DNA of 64,000 nt from Euphorbia lathyris (lineage: Eukaryota; Streptophyta; Magnoliopsida; Malpighiales; Euphorbiaceae). Below, in pieces: positions 24,764 through 36,744 of the stretch (positions within the stretch are counted from its first letter, which is position 1; each line of letters starts with the position of its first letter). The notes beneath the pieces were generated by a model, which saw only the letters and a list, made by a program, of their open reading frames with translations, was not told where the DNA came from and did not search any database. The stretch covers positions 76,525,501 to 76,589,500 of the forward strand of contig NC_088916.1 of assembly GCF_963576675.1 (NCBI RefSeq), read 5' to 3'. Position numbers and translations under genes: made by a program.

Positions 24764-24931
24764 ACGCCAAAATTTTTAACAAAAATTTAGATTTTTCGTG
24801 TTTTATTTCGAATCTAGGTTTATATATACTTATTTTAATTTTTGTAATTTATTAATTTTCAGTTACTAACATATTTATTTTTTCAAATTATGTTTTGAAG
24901 GTAGTTTCGGTTCGTGTACGATTTCAGGTTC

Positions 24932-26640
24932 ATGCGCAGTTCTCGAAGTTCAGGCATTGCACCAAACCCATTAGACCCATAAATTGAAAAAACCATTAAA
25001 AAGAATAAGAAAAACAAGAAAAACAAAAACAAAACTCCATTAAAGACAAATACCGAGCCAGATATTATGGCAGACCCACCAACACTTATGGATTACGCTA
25101 GGTCAGGGGTGGCCGGTGTAACCAATAGTATCGTTAGACCCAGAATTACGGCAAACCAATTTGAAATTAAGCCAGCATTGCTTAATATGTTGTAAAATAA
25201 TGTAACATTTTACGGGTTACCTAACGAAAATCCTAACACTCATTTGACAAATTTCCTTGAAATTTGTGACACTTTTAAAATCCCAGATGTGACTGCCGAA
25301 GCAATCAAACTTCGCCTTTTTCCTTTCACTTTGAAGGATAGAGCCAAAGAGTGGTTAACTTCGATGCCAGGCGCAACGTTTGCAACTTGGGAACAATTAG
25401 CCCAAGCTTTTTTATCAAAATATTTTCCTTTAGCAAAAACCGCAAGAGTCATAAAAGAGTTAACATCTTTTTCTCAAAATGATAATGAAACTCTTTATAA
25501 GACTTGGGAATGTTTTAAAGAACTTCAACGTTTATGCCCACACCACCAATTGCCCGCTGAACTTCTAATGCAAACATTTTATAATGGATTAAATCCTACA
25601 ACTAGAGGTTCATTAGATGCTATGTCGGGAGGGCTATTTATGAAGAAGACATCAGCCCAAGCAAGAGAACTTTTGGAGGAAATGGCAATCAACAGCAGTA
25701 TGTGGCCCGCGGAACGTGGACATATACCGGTGGCAAAACCATCATCCTCAACCACATCATCGGTTAAAGGTATAGTGAACCTTGATCCAGTCGCGATGTT
25801 ACAAGCCCAATTTTCTGCCTTATCGCACAAAATTGATAGGTTTGTGGCACCGTGCGATACCAATGGTAATCCAATCCAAACGGATGTGGATTATGAAAAT
25901 ATGAGTGAGATCGAACAGGTAAATTTTGTCCAAGGGCAAACCAAACTAATAATCCTTATTCTAATACTTATAATTCGGGATGGAGGAATCATCCTAACTT
26001 TAACTGGAAAGATAACAACAATAATGCAAATGCTAATCAAAATCGTACCAATAATTATCAAAATCAGTCAAGAGATACGATTAGCACTTTATCTTCTAAA
26101 ATCGACAAATTTATAGATGCTATCAGTGGAAAAATAAGTAATCACGACGATGGTTTTAAACGGATCGAAAATAAATTCGATCAGCTTATTAAAAACCACT
26201 CATCTAGCATCCATAATTTGGAGGTCCAAATTGGTCAACTTGCTAAATCAATTCCATCCCGAAAAGAGGGAAGTCTTCCCAGCCATACGGAAGAAAATCC
26301 AAAAGAGCAGGTAAAGGCTATCACTCTTCGTTCAGGGAAAAATTATCTAGGCCCGGAAATGCCCGGAGATTTGACTTTACCAGGAACTGATTTACCAAAA
26401 TCCAAAGAAGATGTATTAAACACAAAAAGTTCACCAATTGACTCAAGTGCAAAAACTTTTGTACCCAAACCATCTTTCCCGCACAAAGTCCGAAATAAGG
26501 ACTATGACAAACAACTTTTAACATTTCTGGATAAACTTAAAAATTTGCACATTAATTTAACATTTATGGATGCAATTACACAAATTCCTAGCTATGGTAA
26601 GTTCTTAAAGGATTTAATTTCGAAGAAAATTAGTTGGTAA
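24932..26640 (+). pseudogene. Athila gag (broken)
   Basis: From the ATG at 24932 the frame runs through two nonsense codons (TAA near 24980 and in NML*NN near 25193) into the retrotransposon-gag core: THLTNFLEICDTF, IKLRLFPFTLKDRAKEWL, FATWEQLAQAFLSKYFP and LYKTWECFKELQRLCPHH. The W and P spacing is that of Athila gag. A frameshift near 26000-26200 moves the C-terminal part (NLEVQIGQLAKSI, VKAITLRSGKNY) to another frame. Structural protein of the virus-like particle; no longer a whole product. Confidence 0.85.
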
Positions 26641-27197
26641 GGAATTTTATCCATTTTGCTAACTGAGGACTGTAGTTCAATAGTGTTAAGTACTTTGCCC
26701 ACTAAACTCAAAGATCCCAGATGTTTTACTATTCCGTGTAAGTTGGGAGATATTGAATTCCCAAGTTGTCTTTGTGATTTAGGAGCAAGTATCAACTTAA
26801 TGTTGTTGTCTATTTTTAACAAGTTAGGTTTAGAAGAAGATATCAAACGTACCAATATGGTTTTGCAATTAGCGGATCAAACCACTAAGAGACCATATGG
26901 TATAATTGAGGATGTTTTAGTTAAAGTCGACAAATTATTTTTCCTACCGATTTTGTTATATTAGATTTTGCATATGACGTTAATTGTCCACTATTTTCTG
27001 GTAGACCGTTTATGAACACGGGACGTGCTCTAGTTGATGTGTCGGAAGGGAAAGTAGTTTTAAGGATATGAGAAGATAAGATCGAGTTTAATATGAACAA
27101 AGCGATGAAATATCCTATGGAGGAATTCGCTTGTATGAAACTGGACTTAGTTGAAGAATGTGTCAAAGACGTTATTCAAAAAGAAGAAATAATATAA
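26641..27197 (+). pseudogene. Athila protease region (broken)
   Basis: PCKLGDIEFPSCLCDLGASI holds the Athila-type protease active site (DLGA, where other lineages have DTG or DSG). A frameshift follows at about 26945, after which FPTDFVILDF and SGRPFMNTGRALVDV continue in another frame to an in-frame TGA near 27069. It would process the Gag-Pol polyprotein in an intact element. Confidence 0.75.
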
Positions 27198-27203
27198 CCT
27201 ATA

Positions 27204-29135
27204 ATGGGTGAAGAATTACAAGATAAGGACCCGGAGCCTTTGATTCGAGAAGATGGACCAGTTCCGCCTTCAATTGTAATACCCCCTAAATTAGAACTTA
27301 AAGAATTACCCAGTCATTTGAGGTACGCTTTCTTAGGCGAAGGCAATTCTCTACCTATAATTATCTCTAACAAATTAACAAATGATCAAGAAGAAAAATT
27401 GAAAGAAGTTGTTAGAAATAGGATAGGAAGTATAGGATGGCAAATTTCAGACTTAAAAGGAATTAATCCTAGTATCGTAATGCACAGAATTCACTTAGAA
27501 GAAGATAAGCCACCTAAAGCGGATAGGCAAAGACGCTTAAATCCGAATATGAAAGAAGTAGTCAAAAATGAGATTACTAAACTTTTAGACAATGGAATCA
27601 TTTATCCGATCTCGGATAGTGAATGGGTTAGTCCAATCCATTGTGTACCTAAAAAGGGAGGCATAACTGTTGTAAGGAATGATGAAGGTGAATTAATACC
27701 TACGCGAACCACCACCGGTTGGAGGGTTTGTATAGACTATAGGAACCTAAACAAAGCAACTAGGAAAGATCATTTTCCTCTACCTTTCATTGATCAAATG
27801 ATCGAAAGGATAGCCGGTCATGCATTTTATTGTTTCCTAGATGGTTATTCCGGATTCTTTCAAATTTACATTTACCCGGATGACCAAGACAAAACAACCT
27901 TCACATGTCCTTATGGAACATTTGCATATAGGAGAATGCCCTTTGGTCTATGTAATGCACCAGCAACATTTCAACGTTGTATGACAACAATATTTAATGA
28001 TTTCATTGAAGATATCATGGAAGTCTTTATGGATGACTTTTCAGTTTATGGAGATTCTTTCGATGCATGTTTACAGAACTTAGATAAAGTATTGTCTAGA
28101 TGTGAAGAAACGAATTTAGTATTAAATTGGGAAAAATGTCATTTTATGGTAGACGAATGAATTGTTTTAGGTCATAAGATATCTGAAAAAGGTTTAGAAG
28201 TGGATCGAGCAAAGACTTCAGTTATAGAAAAATTACCCCCACCGACTACTGTTAAGGGAGTAAGGTCATTTTTAGGTCATGCAGGTTTTTACAGGAGATT
28301 TATAAAAAACTTCTCTGTAATTTCCAAACCACTTACTAATTTGCTTATGAAAGATTCAACTTTTGATTTTAATGAGGATTGTTTACAAGCTTTCAATACA
28401 TTGAAAACAGCTTTAGTCAGTACACCTATAATATCGAAACCCGATTGGAATTTACCTTTCGAAATTATGTGCGATGCAAGTGACTTAGATGTAGGATGTG
28501 TATTAGGTCAAAGGAAGGATAAGAAACTTCATGTTATATATTATGCGAGTCACACATTGTCCGGTGCACAGTTAAATTACACCACAACTAAAAAAGAAAT
28601 GCTAGCGGTAGTGTTTGCATGTGATAAGTTTAGGTCATACCTGCTAGGATCTAAAGTCATCATTTATACCGATCATGCAGCTTTAAGATATTTATTTGCT
28701 AAGAAAGATGCAAAACCGCGTCTTATTAGATGGGTCATGTTATTACAAGAATTTGACATAGAGATTAAAGATAAAAAAAAGGGAATTGAAAACCTTATCG
28801 TCGATCATCTATCAAGACTTGAAGATGAAAACGGTCCCATCGGTGAAACATTAGGCATTCGAGATGATTTCCCTGATGAATATCTCATGCAAGTAAAAAG
28901 TGTCATAGCACCATGGTATGCGGATATAGCCAATTACTTAGCTGCTCATGTTGTACCAGATGGATTAAATTCTCAGCAAAAGAAGAAATTCTTTTCGGAA
29001 GTTAAGAGATATTTTTGGGAAGATCCATTTTTGTTCAAAACATGCGGCGATGGAATGCTTAGGAGATGTGTTAGTGAGTTTGAATATGACTCTATAATGT
29101 TAGAATGTCATGTAAGCACTTATGGAGGTCATAAC
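27204..29135 (+). pseudogene. Athila RT-RNase H, start of integrase (one stop, truncated)
   Basis: RT motifs in order: WVSPIHCVPKKGGITVV, WRVCIDYRNLNKAT, FYCFLDGYSGFFQI, RRMPFGLCNAPATFQRCM and catalytic VFMDDFSVYG. A single TGA at 28158-28160 interrupts the same frame, which goes on through [16 protein letters not shown]. The RNase H then follows ([33 protein letters not shown]). The frame ends in the HHCC zinc region of integrase at the SIRE insertion. GGITVVRNDEGELIPTRT before the RT core is typical of Athila. Confidence 0.9.
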
Positions 29136-30248
29136 TGTTGGTCCCTAGTAATTGGTTCCAAGGGGGGGTTAGGAACTAATATAACTTTTTCGCGTTCAAT
29201 TATGCTGACTAGAAGTTATTTTAGGAGTTTGTTAACTCAGCTTTTGGTCAGCTTGGTGAGATATGTTTTAAGACAGCTTTAGTCAGATGTTGACTAAAGG
29301 TATTTTCTTGTAAGTTAGGAATTGACACTCTTAGAGGTCAGCTTCTAACTCAGCACCACTTATTTACTCAGGGTCAGCTTTGGCAATTTATATGCTGAGT
29401 AAATAAAGCAAACAACACATGCAATATGAGAGAGAGTTTAGAGATTACTCAGTATCACTTATCCTGGTTCGGCCTCTCTGCCTACGTCCAGTCCCCAGAG
29501 TCCTCTGGGCTTTTTGAATCCAATACTGAGCTTTTTAACGGTAGAGCACAAACCAATTACAAGGCATTTGAATATGCAAGAGTACCTTCCTCTATTCGTC
29601 TACTCAACTCCTACTAAGTGCTACAACCCAGCACCTAGATTTTTCTACCACTGAATGCTTACAACCAAGCACTCAGCTTAACACTCTCAATATTCCTATT
29701 GATCACAAACTTGTTCTTTTTCAGCTAAAGAACACTTTAGATGATTACAAAACAATCAATCTAGCATTTACACAGAGAATGAAAAGTTGGTGTAAGATCT
29801 TTTTGTATTTAAGTGCTTTCAAGATTTTCTCTCTTTGTATTTTTCTTTTGATGCTTCAGTGATTATCCAAGGTTCTTCATTGTCCTTTTATAGAAGGAAA
29901 ACTGCAGATTTGGATCGTTTGAATTATTGTTACCGTTAACACCAAAACGGCTCTTTTGGGGGACAGATTCTGGTCAGCTTCAGTCTGTACCGCCATTCCC
30001 TTCCTCTGTTTTCTCCAGGCGTCAGGTTTTGTCTTCATGCATCAGACTTGTCTTTTTGTGCCAGTTGTCTTTTACCAATAATCCAATGGCCCATGTTTCT
30101 TGGAATTAGTCTTTTGTGTGTCTTCGAGGTTCCAATTATTGGTGCAGAAGATTGGCAGACTTTGTCCTTTAGTGAACGGATACTCCATGCTGTCTTGACT
30201 GTCACTCAGCTTCATTCGTTATCTCCGAATGTTCTACTTCCAAGCTGA
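29136..30248 (-). repeat. SIRE 3' LTR, distal part
   Basis: On the plus strand it starts TGTTGGTCCCTAGTAATTGG. It runs to the Tat-1 insertion at GCTGA (30244-30248). With the other part at 49088-49363 the LTR is about 1.39 kb. The LTR is dense in TCAGCTT and ACTCAGC motifs. Confidence 0.8.
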
Positions 30249-33225
30249 TGTTAGACAAGGTGCCGAACGGCCTCGCCCGGGCGGACCGGGGGGTGGACAC
30301 CTCATGGCGACGTAAGCGGTGATTGGCGCCGAAAGCAACCAATCGTGGAATCAAGCTGCTCGGCAGGACCGGAGCTCGGAGATATGGAAGAGTCGCCACC
30401 CACGAATGGGAAAATGAACACCGATCCCTTGCGGGAGACCGGTGAGGGTTTGGAAAACTTAGGTACGAGCCGAGAAGGCTAGCTCCTTTCCGGAGAAAGG
30501 CTACTAGGCACCCCGACATCGCCCGGTTATGAACCACCGGCCTCCTACTCAGCGTGTTAGGCGATAACGGACTAATCGCATATTTCTTTAAGTTTAAAAT
30601 TCATTTGAAACCTTTTCTTTCTCGCTTTGAAAACCGTTTTGAGCATGTTATTTGAAAGCCATTTTAGTAAAGAATCACCCATTTTGCATAAATTTAAAGT
30701 ATATAGGAGAGAGAGGGGGAGAAGAAAGAATTGATTTATTCACAGTGTGATTTTATGTTTTAGACTATATTACATCTATGCTAATCTCACTCCCAAAAAC
30801 GAGTTTATTTACATGGTTCGTACCTTAATCGCCGTTGGAACGATTTAGGTACGTTTCAAAGCCCTGTTAATGATGATTACTTGAAACGCCGTTGGAACGA
30901 CTTGAGCATTTGAAAACGTTGAGCAAACAGTTTTAGTCTAAAAACATGATTAAGCATACAAGTCAATTTATTTTGTACAAAACCATTTAGTTAGGAAAGC
31001 AATTCAAAACTTCATTATTTACAACGAAACAATTTACAATGTTCGTTTAATCCGTCGTTGGAACGGATTAAGGTTTCAACACGTGATGTTTTGGAAACGG
31101 TTTAAAAATGATAAAAAAAGTTATTTACACTTTAGGAATATCTAGAAAAACTTTTAATTTAGACAAACAACTTGAAATCTCTTTTTGTCTTTTATTTTTC
31201 CCTTTTCACTCAATTAACCTTTACTTGAATATATTTACAAGAATGGACCATTTAAATCCCAAAAATTCACCAAATAAAACAAATTTGAAATATATACATA
31301 TAAAGGTCAAAAAGTGAAGTGAATATACATATATATATATATATATACATTTTTATCTAAAAATAAGGATATATCTATAGATTAAAAAAAAATAAGTAAA
31401 AGATACTAAATATATGTATAATAATGATAATGAAAAATACTAAGTATAATACACTTTTATCCTAATTAAAAACAGGTAAAGCAATGAACAAAGTTCATTA
31501 AGAATAAGAAAATAAACCTTATATCCCAAAATAACTATTATAATAAATATATAGAAAATAACCCTCCCCAAATATACATTAAACATCAAAATAACATCTA
31601 ATTATCCCCAAAACGTCTACTAATTAATTACCCCAAAATGCCCAAGTAAATAACCCTCTAAAATAATACCCAATATAGTTTAAATGAGTTAAAAGAAAAT
31701 ATATACATATAGTTTTGCAAAATCAAATTAATGAAAATGATACCCAAATGTACAAAATAAATAAATACATAATAAGTAATTATTAGTTATATACCTCAAA
31801 AATAATTTTAAAAAACATATTGCATAATTATACATATACATATACAAGAATAAATGTAAAAAAAGATGAGAAAAACGTTGAAAAAGGGGTTTTTTTAAGT
31901 TCCAGCAGCTTTACCGACGGAAATTCCGTCACTAAACTGCCTTTACCGACAGAAACAGAAGAATTACAGAAACAGCTCCTATATTTTCCAGATTTATTAA
32001 AAAGCTTTAGATCTGATCTAATCTATCATTTTGGCCACCGAACTACCCAAATCGGGTCATAGTCTATAACGGAGCATCCCAAAACGATGTTTTATTTCAA
32101 AACGTTAATCAAAAACATTTTTAAATTTTAGATCTACAACGTTTTAGTCCCGAACTACCCTTAAATCGGGTCACGGTTCGTATTGGGACTTAAAACGAGG
32201 TTTTCCGTTTCAAATCAAAACCAAAGATTTATTTAATGAAAACATGAAATTAATTCAACAAATCTAAACAATAAAAGTGCAAAAACAAATAAATAAATAG
32301 ATCTAAACAACAAAAAGAGATGAATAAATAAACGGGTCTAGTTCCTCGGATTATTACCTCTCAATCGGTAATAGGAATGCCAAATCAAGTCGATTGATAG
32401 TGTTTTGAGTCGGATTTTTTTGTGTTTTTGCTTTGTTCGGGTCTCGGGGAATTTTTCCAGGGGTTCGGATTTTTTTCCCCTCCTTAATGTTTTGGACTCC
32501 ATCCTATTTATAGGCAAATGGAGCCCTAAGCTTAATTTATTTTTGGCTCCAAGCCAACTTGGAGCCAAAGACAAGCTAAATTAGCTTAGGAAATTACATA
32601 GCAATTTCCTTTTCATCATTAATCATCATTATTATTATTATTTGTTATTTTATTTATTTTTTATTTTCTTTAAAAACAAATTAAAGCACTTGGCCAAAGC
32701 CAAGTGCAATTGGGTTGGGCTTGGGCGGCCCAACCCCGTCACGGGCCGTCCAACGGCCCGTGACGAAAATAGCGGCCCCCGACGGGGCCGAGTTTATATT
32801 TGTAATAAAAAAATAAAAGTAAAAAATATTTAAACAAATAAAATCTACCTAAAATTAACCGAAATCAAAAAAAGGATTTTTGTCAAAACCGATTTTATAA
32901 AATTAGCTTTTATAAAATCGATCTTTTTACAAAACTATTTTTTTATTGTTCAAATTCTACAACCAAAACCCCTATCGATCCGAGATTTCATTAATAATGA
33001 AACACCCCGAACTCGGCGAGACGATTTAAGATTTCATTATTGGAACCGATTCGCCCGTCATCTCGATTCGATTTCCGAATTCGATCAAACCGGTCTCCAC
33101 GGTTCCTTTGAACAACGTTTTTTTTATATTTATTATTTTTATTGACTCATCATTTATTTTAATCGACTGATTTTGATTCCTTTTTATAATTTTTCTTCAT
33201 CGGTCCTCCGACCCCGGTGTCTACA
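30249..33225 (-). repeat. Tat-1 3' LTR (2977 bp)
   Basis: The plus strand reads TGTTAGACAAGG at the left and GGTGTCTACA at the right, so on the element's strand it runs TGTAGACACC...TAACA. It holds the empty site (CCAATATAGTTTAAATGAG, about 31671-31689) of the MITE present in the other LTR. An AT-rich middle includes a (TA)n run near 31325-31350. Confidence 0.93.
32738..32764. repeat. Perfect GC-rich hairpin in Tat LTR
   Basis: GTCACGGGCCGT and its exact complement ACGGCCCGTGAC are separated by 3 nt. The same hairpin occurs in the other Tat-1 LTR (about 48595) and in Tat-2 (about 54011). Next to it are CACTTGGCC/GGCCAAGTG-type and GGCTCCAAG/CTTGGAGCC inverted repeats, so several hairpins lie on the upstream side of the LTR TATA box. 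Confidence 0.8.
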
Positions 33226-33238
33226 GTTGCCCCTACTT
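33226..33238 (-). other. Tat-1 polypurine tract
   Basis: On the minus strand GTAGGGGCAAC lies directly before the 3' LTR start TGTAGACACC. This is the expected place for the plus-strand primer of reverse transcription. Confidence 0.7.
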
Positions 33239-33454
33239 TCTATTTTTGACAGTGACGTGTGTGCTTTTTCGAAAACCTCTTTTCGTGAATTCAACACATG
33301 CAATGCGAAATATATTAAAGTAAAAGACACATATAGAGTGGGAGGAGAAATAACTGATCTCCATGTCGCAAGTTCCTATCTTGTCTTCAATCTTCACTTT
33401 GGCTGTCCCGTCCTTGCCTCTGAATCGGCTGCCGGCGAACGCTCCTTCTGGGGC

Positions 33455-34133
33455 CCCTAGTCTCTAAATCGACCGCAGGTAAAATGGCTCTTTCTAGCAA
33501 CCCTAGTCTAAATCGACCGCAGGTAAATGGCTTTTTCTAGCGACCCTAGTCTAAATCGACCGCAGGTAAATGGCTTTTTCTAGCGACCCTAGTCTTTATC
33601 TCGACCGCAGGTAAAGTTGCTTTTTCTAGTGACCTTAGTCTTTATCTCGACCGCAGGTAAAGTTGCTTTTTCTAGCGACCCTAGTCTTTATCTCGACCGC
33701 AGGTAAAGTTGCTTTTTCTAGCGACCCTAGTCTTTATCTCGACCGCAGGTGAAGTTGTTTTTTCTAGCGACCCTAGTCTTTATCTCGACCGCAGGTAAAG
33801 TTGCTTTTTTCTAGCGACCCTAGTCTTTATCTCGACCGCATGTAAAGTTGCTTTTTCTAGCGACCCTAGTATTTATCTCGACCGCAGGTAAAGTTGCTTT
33901 TTCTAGCGACCCTAGTCTTTATCTCGACCGCAGGTAAAGTTGCTTTTTCTAGCGACCCTAGTCTTTATCTCGACTGCAGGTAAAGTTGCTTTTTCTAGCG
34001 ACCCTAGTCTCTATCTCGACCGCAGGTAAAGTTGTTTTTTCTAGCGACCCTAGTCTTTATCTCGACCGTAGGTGAAGTTGCTTTTTCTAGCGACCCTAGT
34101 CTTTATCTCGACCGCAGGTACTCTTTCGTTTTG
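33455..34133. repeat. Tandem repeat of about 46 bp in Tat-1 3' UTR
   Basis: Fifteen copies of a unit containing TCGACCGCAGGTAAAGTTGC and TTTTCTAGCGACCCTAGTCT. The first three are 42-45 bp (without TTTATC), the rest about 46 bp. Copies differ by single bases. It lies between pol and the 3' LTR, where Tat elements are known to grow satellites. Confidence 0.95.
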
Positions 34134-34374
34134 AAATTAATCATTCAACCCTAATCTCCACATCGATCGCAGGCGTCCTTTCGTTTGCATATCTCCACAT
34201 CCATCGTTCGACCCTAATCTCTACATCGATCGCAGGCGTTTTCTTGTATTGTAGATCTCCAAATCAAACATCTGACCCTAATCTATACATCAATCGTAGG
34301 CGTTTGCTTGTTTCGCATATCTCCAAATCAACCGTTCGACCTTAATCTCTACATCGATCGCAGGTGCTCTTCAT
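34134..34374. repeat. Second tandem repeat, about 66 bp, Tat-1 3' UTR
   Basis: Four units contain CCCTAATCTCTACATCGATC and GCAGGCG, at about 34164, 34230, 34297 and 34357. The order CGACC, CTAAT/CTAGT, ATCGA/TCGAC, CGCAGG is shared with the 46-bp array, so the two are probably derived from each other. Confidence 0.85.
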
Positions 34375-34379
34375 TGATG

Positions 34380-34640
34380 GTAGCTGGGCTTTATCACTCG
34401 TTCGAGAGTTGGAATTGAGACCTCCTCCAAGAGGTTTTGACCGCAGTCGCTTTGATATTTGGGCTTTATCACTCGTCCGAGAGTTTGTGACCGCAGTCGC
34501 TTCATGCCGTAGACTAGAGTCCGTAGCGGGCCTGTGCCCATTGATAATGCTATAGACCGCAGTCCGTAGCGGGGCCTGTGCCCATTGATGATGCCATAGA
34601 CCGCAGTCCGTAGCGGGGCCTGTGCCCATAGATCGAAGCC
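34380..34640. repeat. Third tandem repeat group, Tat-1 3' UTR
   Basis: Two units of about 75 bp carry GGGCTTTATCACTCGT and GACCGCAGTCGCTT. They are followed by three units of about 46 bp with CCGTAGCGGGGCCTGTGCCC. The core GACCGCAG is kept from the previous arrays. Confidence 0.85.
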
Positions 34641-34713
34641 TGCCTAGACTTGCACAAATTTCGTGGAGCTATCCAAGTATTTCTACGTGCGGCTTGACTT
34701 AAGTCACGCCCAT

Positions 34714-36282
34714 TGATGCGGATTCCGTGAAGAACCCGATCTAAGGGATAAGTGTACCCCGTCGTTATCAAGTAATAAATTTCTGGGTTTAAGTCCAGGT
34801 TATCGTCCACAGGATTTATTTCTGCAAGTACCGAATTACTAAGTCTCGGATGTTATCTAGGCTTAGGGGGGTTTTGAGTTTGGTTTTGTTTAATTAATCT
34901 ACTCCTAGGTTGAATTACACTAATTCTAATTAAGTTATCTAATTCTAGCTAAGTTATTCTAAGCCTAACTAAATTACTCTACCCCTAATTGATCTTTTAC
35001 CAAAGCAATCAGACTGAATGAACATGAAGGAATACGATGATAACAATGATAGAGTGTTTAAGCAATTGAATTGAAACTAAGTCGCTTATGTCCAAGGCGA
35101 TTAACCCGACCTATCCTCCTAAAGTCCCTAGTTCGTGATTCCCTTGTAAGGCCGAAACTAGCTCTAAGGCTCAGTAATTTGGGCTTAATCTTCTATAGGG
35201 TCGTCAATCCTATAGGCACTGACTAGGTCAGATTCAGCTCGCAATATGTGCCAACCTAATTTTGGGATTATCGAATGAGTTAAACCAATCAGACAAAGCG
35301 TAAGACAAAGATTAAAACATCAAAACAGTTGAATAAACAAAATCTATATTATATATCAAAGATGAAGGAATTGTCACGAAGTTACAATAAACCTAGAATT
35401 CATAGCATGTATCAGAGGCTAGACAGAATATAAAAGAAGAAAAATCCCTTTCAGGGAACCTGTCTACCAATGCAGGCGTCTTTCTAGGATTTAAGGATGG
35501 AGCTTGAGTAATCCTCGGTGAATGGAGCTTCGGAGGTGTCTTCAATGGAGGTTTGAAGGTTATGGAGGAGGTGGAGAGGATTTCTCAAGGTGGAAGCTAA
35601 GCTAATTACAAAAGTAAAAGATATCTAATTTACAATTGAAAATTTCTATTTATAGACGCGTCTCGGGCCTCGTTTTGACCTAATTTCGTGTCCTTGTTGG
35701 TGTAGGAAGACGTGGGGCCGAACGTGGCTTCGTGGGGGCGGAATTGGTCTTTTTGACCAATTCCCGCAGGTCTGCTCGCCGAGCAGGAAAGGCTGCTCGC
35801 CGAGCAGGATTGCGACGAGCAGCCCCTGCTCGCCGAGCAGGCGCCTGGCGCCCTGCTCGGCGAGCAGAAATGGCCCCTGGGGCCCTGCTCGCCGAGCGTT
35901 TTCGCCCGAAGCGCGCTCGATCCGTACCGGATGACTTCCAAACCCTTTTTCGTCTGAACTTACACCTGCACACGCATAAAAACTCCAGAAAACATTAGTC
36001 CAAAAGCCGAATTGATCCGTCAATCGCTTATTTTGAGCAAACGCTTCGTTTGGTGCGACTTTTGACGGACCAATTAGCTTCAAAAGATAACAGAATTCTA
36101 TTATGCGTGTTATTTCGGCCGTATTTGCCTAAATTGATCACAAAACGAGCCTAAACGACGAAAAGTAAATAGAATGCTTCCAATTTCTAACTAACTCACA
36201 CAAAAGCATTTAAATGCGAGAATTGCTCGCTTATTAGCCAAATAAACCTAAAAACCGTCCTAAAAACCTAAAACCCCTATCA
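34714..36282. mobile_element. Solo LTR, 1569 bp, inserted in Tat-1
   Basis: It starts TGATGCGGATTCC, ends CCCCTATCA and is flanked by CCCAT (34709-34713 and 36283-36287). There is no coding region or PBS/PPT, so this is one LTR left by recombination between two. Its lineage is not certain. It carries five copies of CTGCTCGSCGAGCAG between 35772 and 35898. It interrupts the 5' part of the antisense ORF of Tat-1. Confidence 0.85.
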
Positions 36283-36420
36283 CCCATCATCTGGTGAGTA
36301 TTGTATAACCTAGTGTAGTGATATGTATGCACATGATTATGAATGAATGTATGTATATTTTCTCTTTTTTTTTCTTCTTTCTCCTTTTTTACATTGCTTC
36401 CCTCCTATTTTTCTTTACAG

Positions 36421-36744
36421 GGAGGCCTCCATTTTATGGACCAAAGAGTACAGGAGGGCGTGGCGGCCGGGCGAGGAGAGTCACTACGGAATGATGACGC
36501 TCAGTTTTTACATCGTTATCGAGAGATGGAGGATGAGTGCTCCAGCTGGGAGGAGCGAGGTCGGGCAACCGAGGAGAGGAGCCGTGTGGATATAGAGGTC
36601 CAGCGAGCTGTTGAGGAGAGTTTGCGGATTGCGGTAAAGGGTCATCGGGTTGCCGAGGAGGCCTTAGCCGAGGAATGGGCACCTTACTTCAGAGGCTTTG
36701 ATTCACTTGAGGGCTTTTGGGACTTTGGGGTTCCTCCTCCTTGA
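36421..36744 (+). CDS. Antisense ORF (aORF-like) of Tat-1, last exon
   Basis: This open frame runs against the element, between pol and the 3' LTR. It is preceded by a strong acceptor (pyrimidine tract, TTTCTTTACAG at 36420) and a donor CTG|GTGAGT at 36293/36294, giving a 127-bp intron with phase-0 joining. The upstream exon is open from 34648 but is cut by the solo LTR at 34713. The product is charged and probably coiled-coil (MEDECSSWEERGRATEE, VQRAVEESLRIAV) and ends FWDFGVPPP. Antisense ORFs at this place are reported for other Tat elements. I recognise no domain, and whether it is expressed is unknown. Confidence 0.5.
   Translation, partial: GGLHFMDQRVQEGVAAGRGESLRNDDAQFLHRYREMEDECSSWEERGRATEERSRVDIEVQRAVEESLRIAVKGHRVAEEALAEEWAPYFRGFDSLEGFWDFGVPPP

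Larger units (their letters stand above)
23211..29135 (+). mobile_element. Athila-lineage Gypsy retrotransposon, cut by SIRE insertion
   Basis: A 5' LTR (23211-24739), a tRNA-Asp-type PBS, gag, protease and RT-RNase H follow in order on the plus strand. The element stops inside the first integrase residues (CHVSTYGGH) at 29135, where the inverted SIRE LTR begins. The remainder, including any env-like ORF and the 3' LTR, must lie beyond the window. Several stops and frameshifts show it is the oldest layer of the nest. Confidence 0.88.

Noticed and set aside
29426..30248. Short ORFs in the SIRE LTR
   Set aside because: They sit in the LTR, have no recognisable domain and show no coding pattern.
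33455..34133. CRISPR-like array of regular repeats
   Set aside because: Units are directly adjacent without unique spacers, in a plant retrotransposon 3' UTR. It is a tandem repeat.
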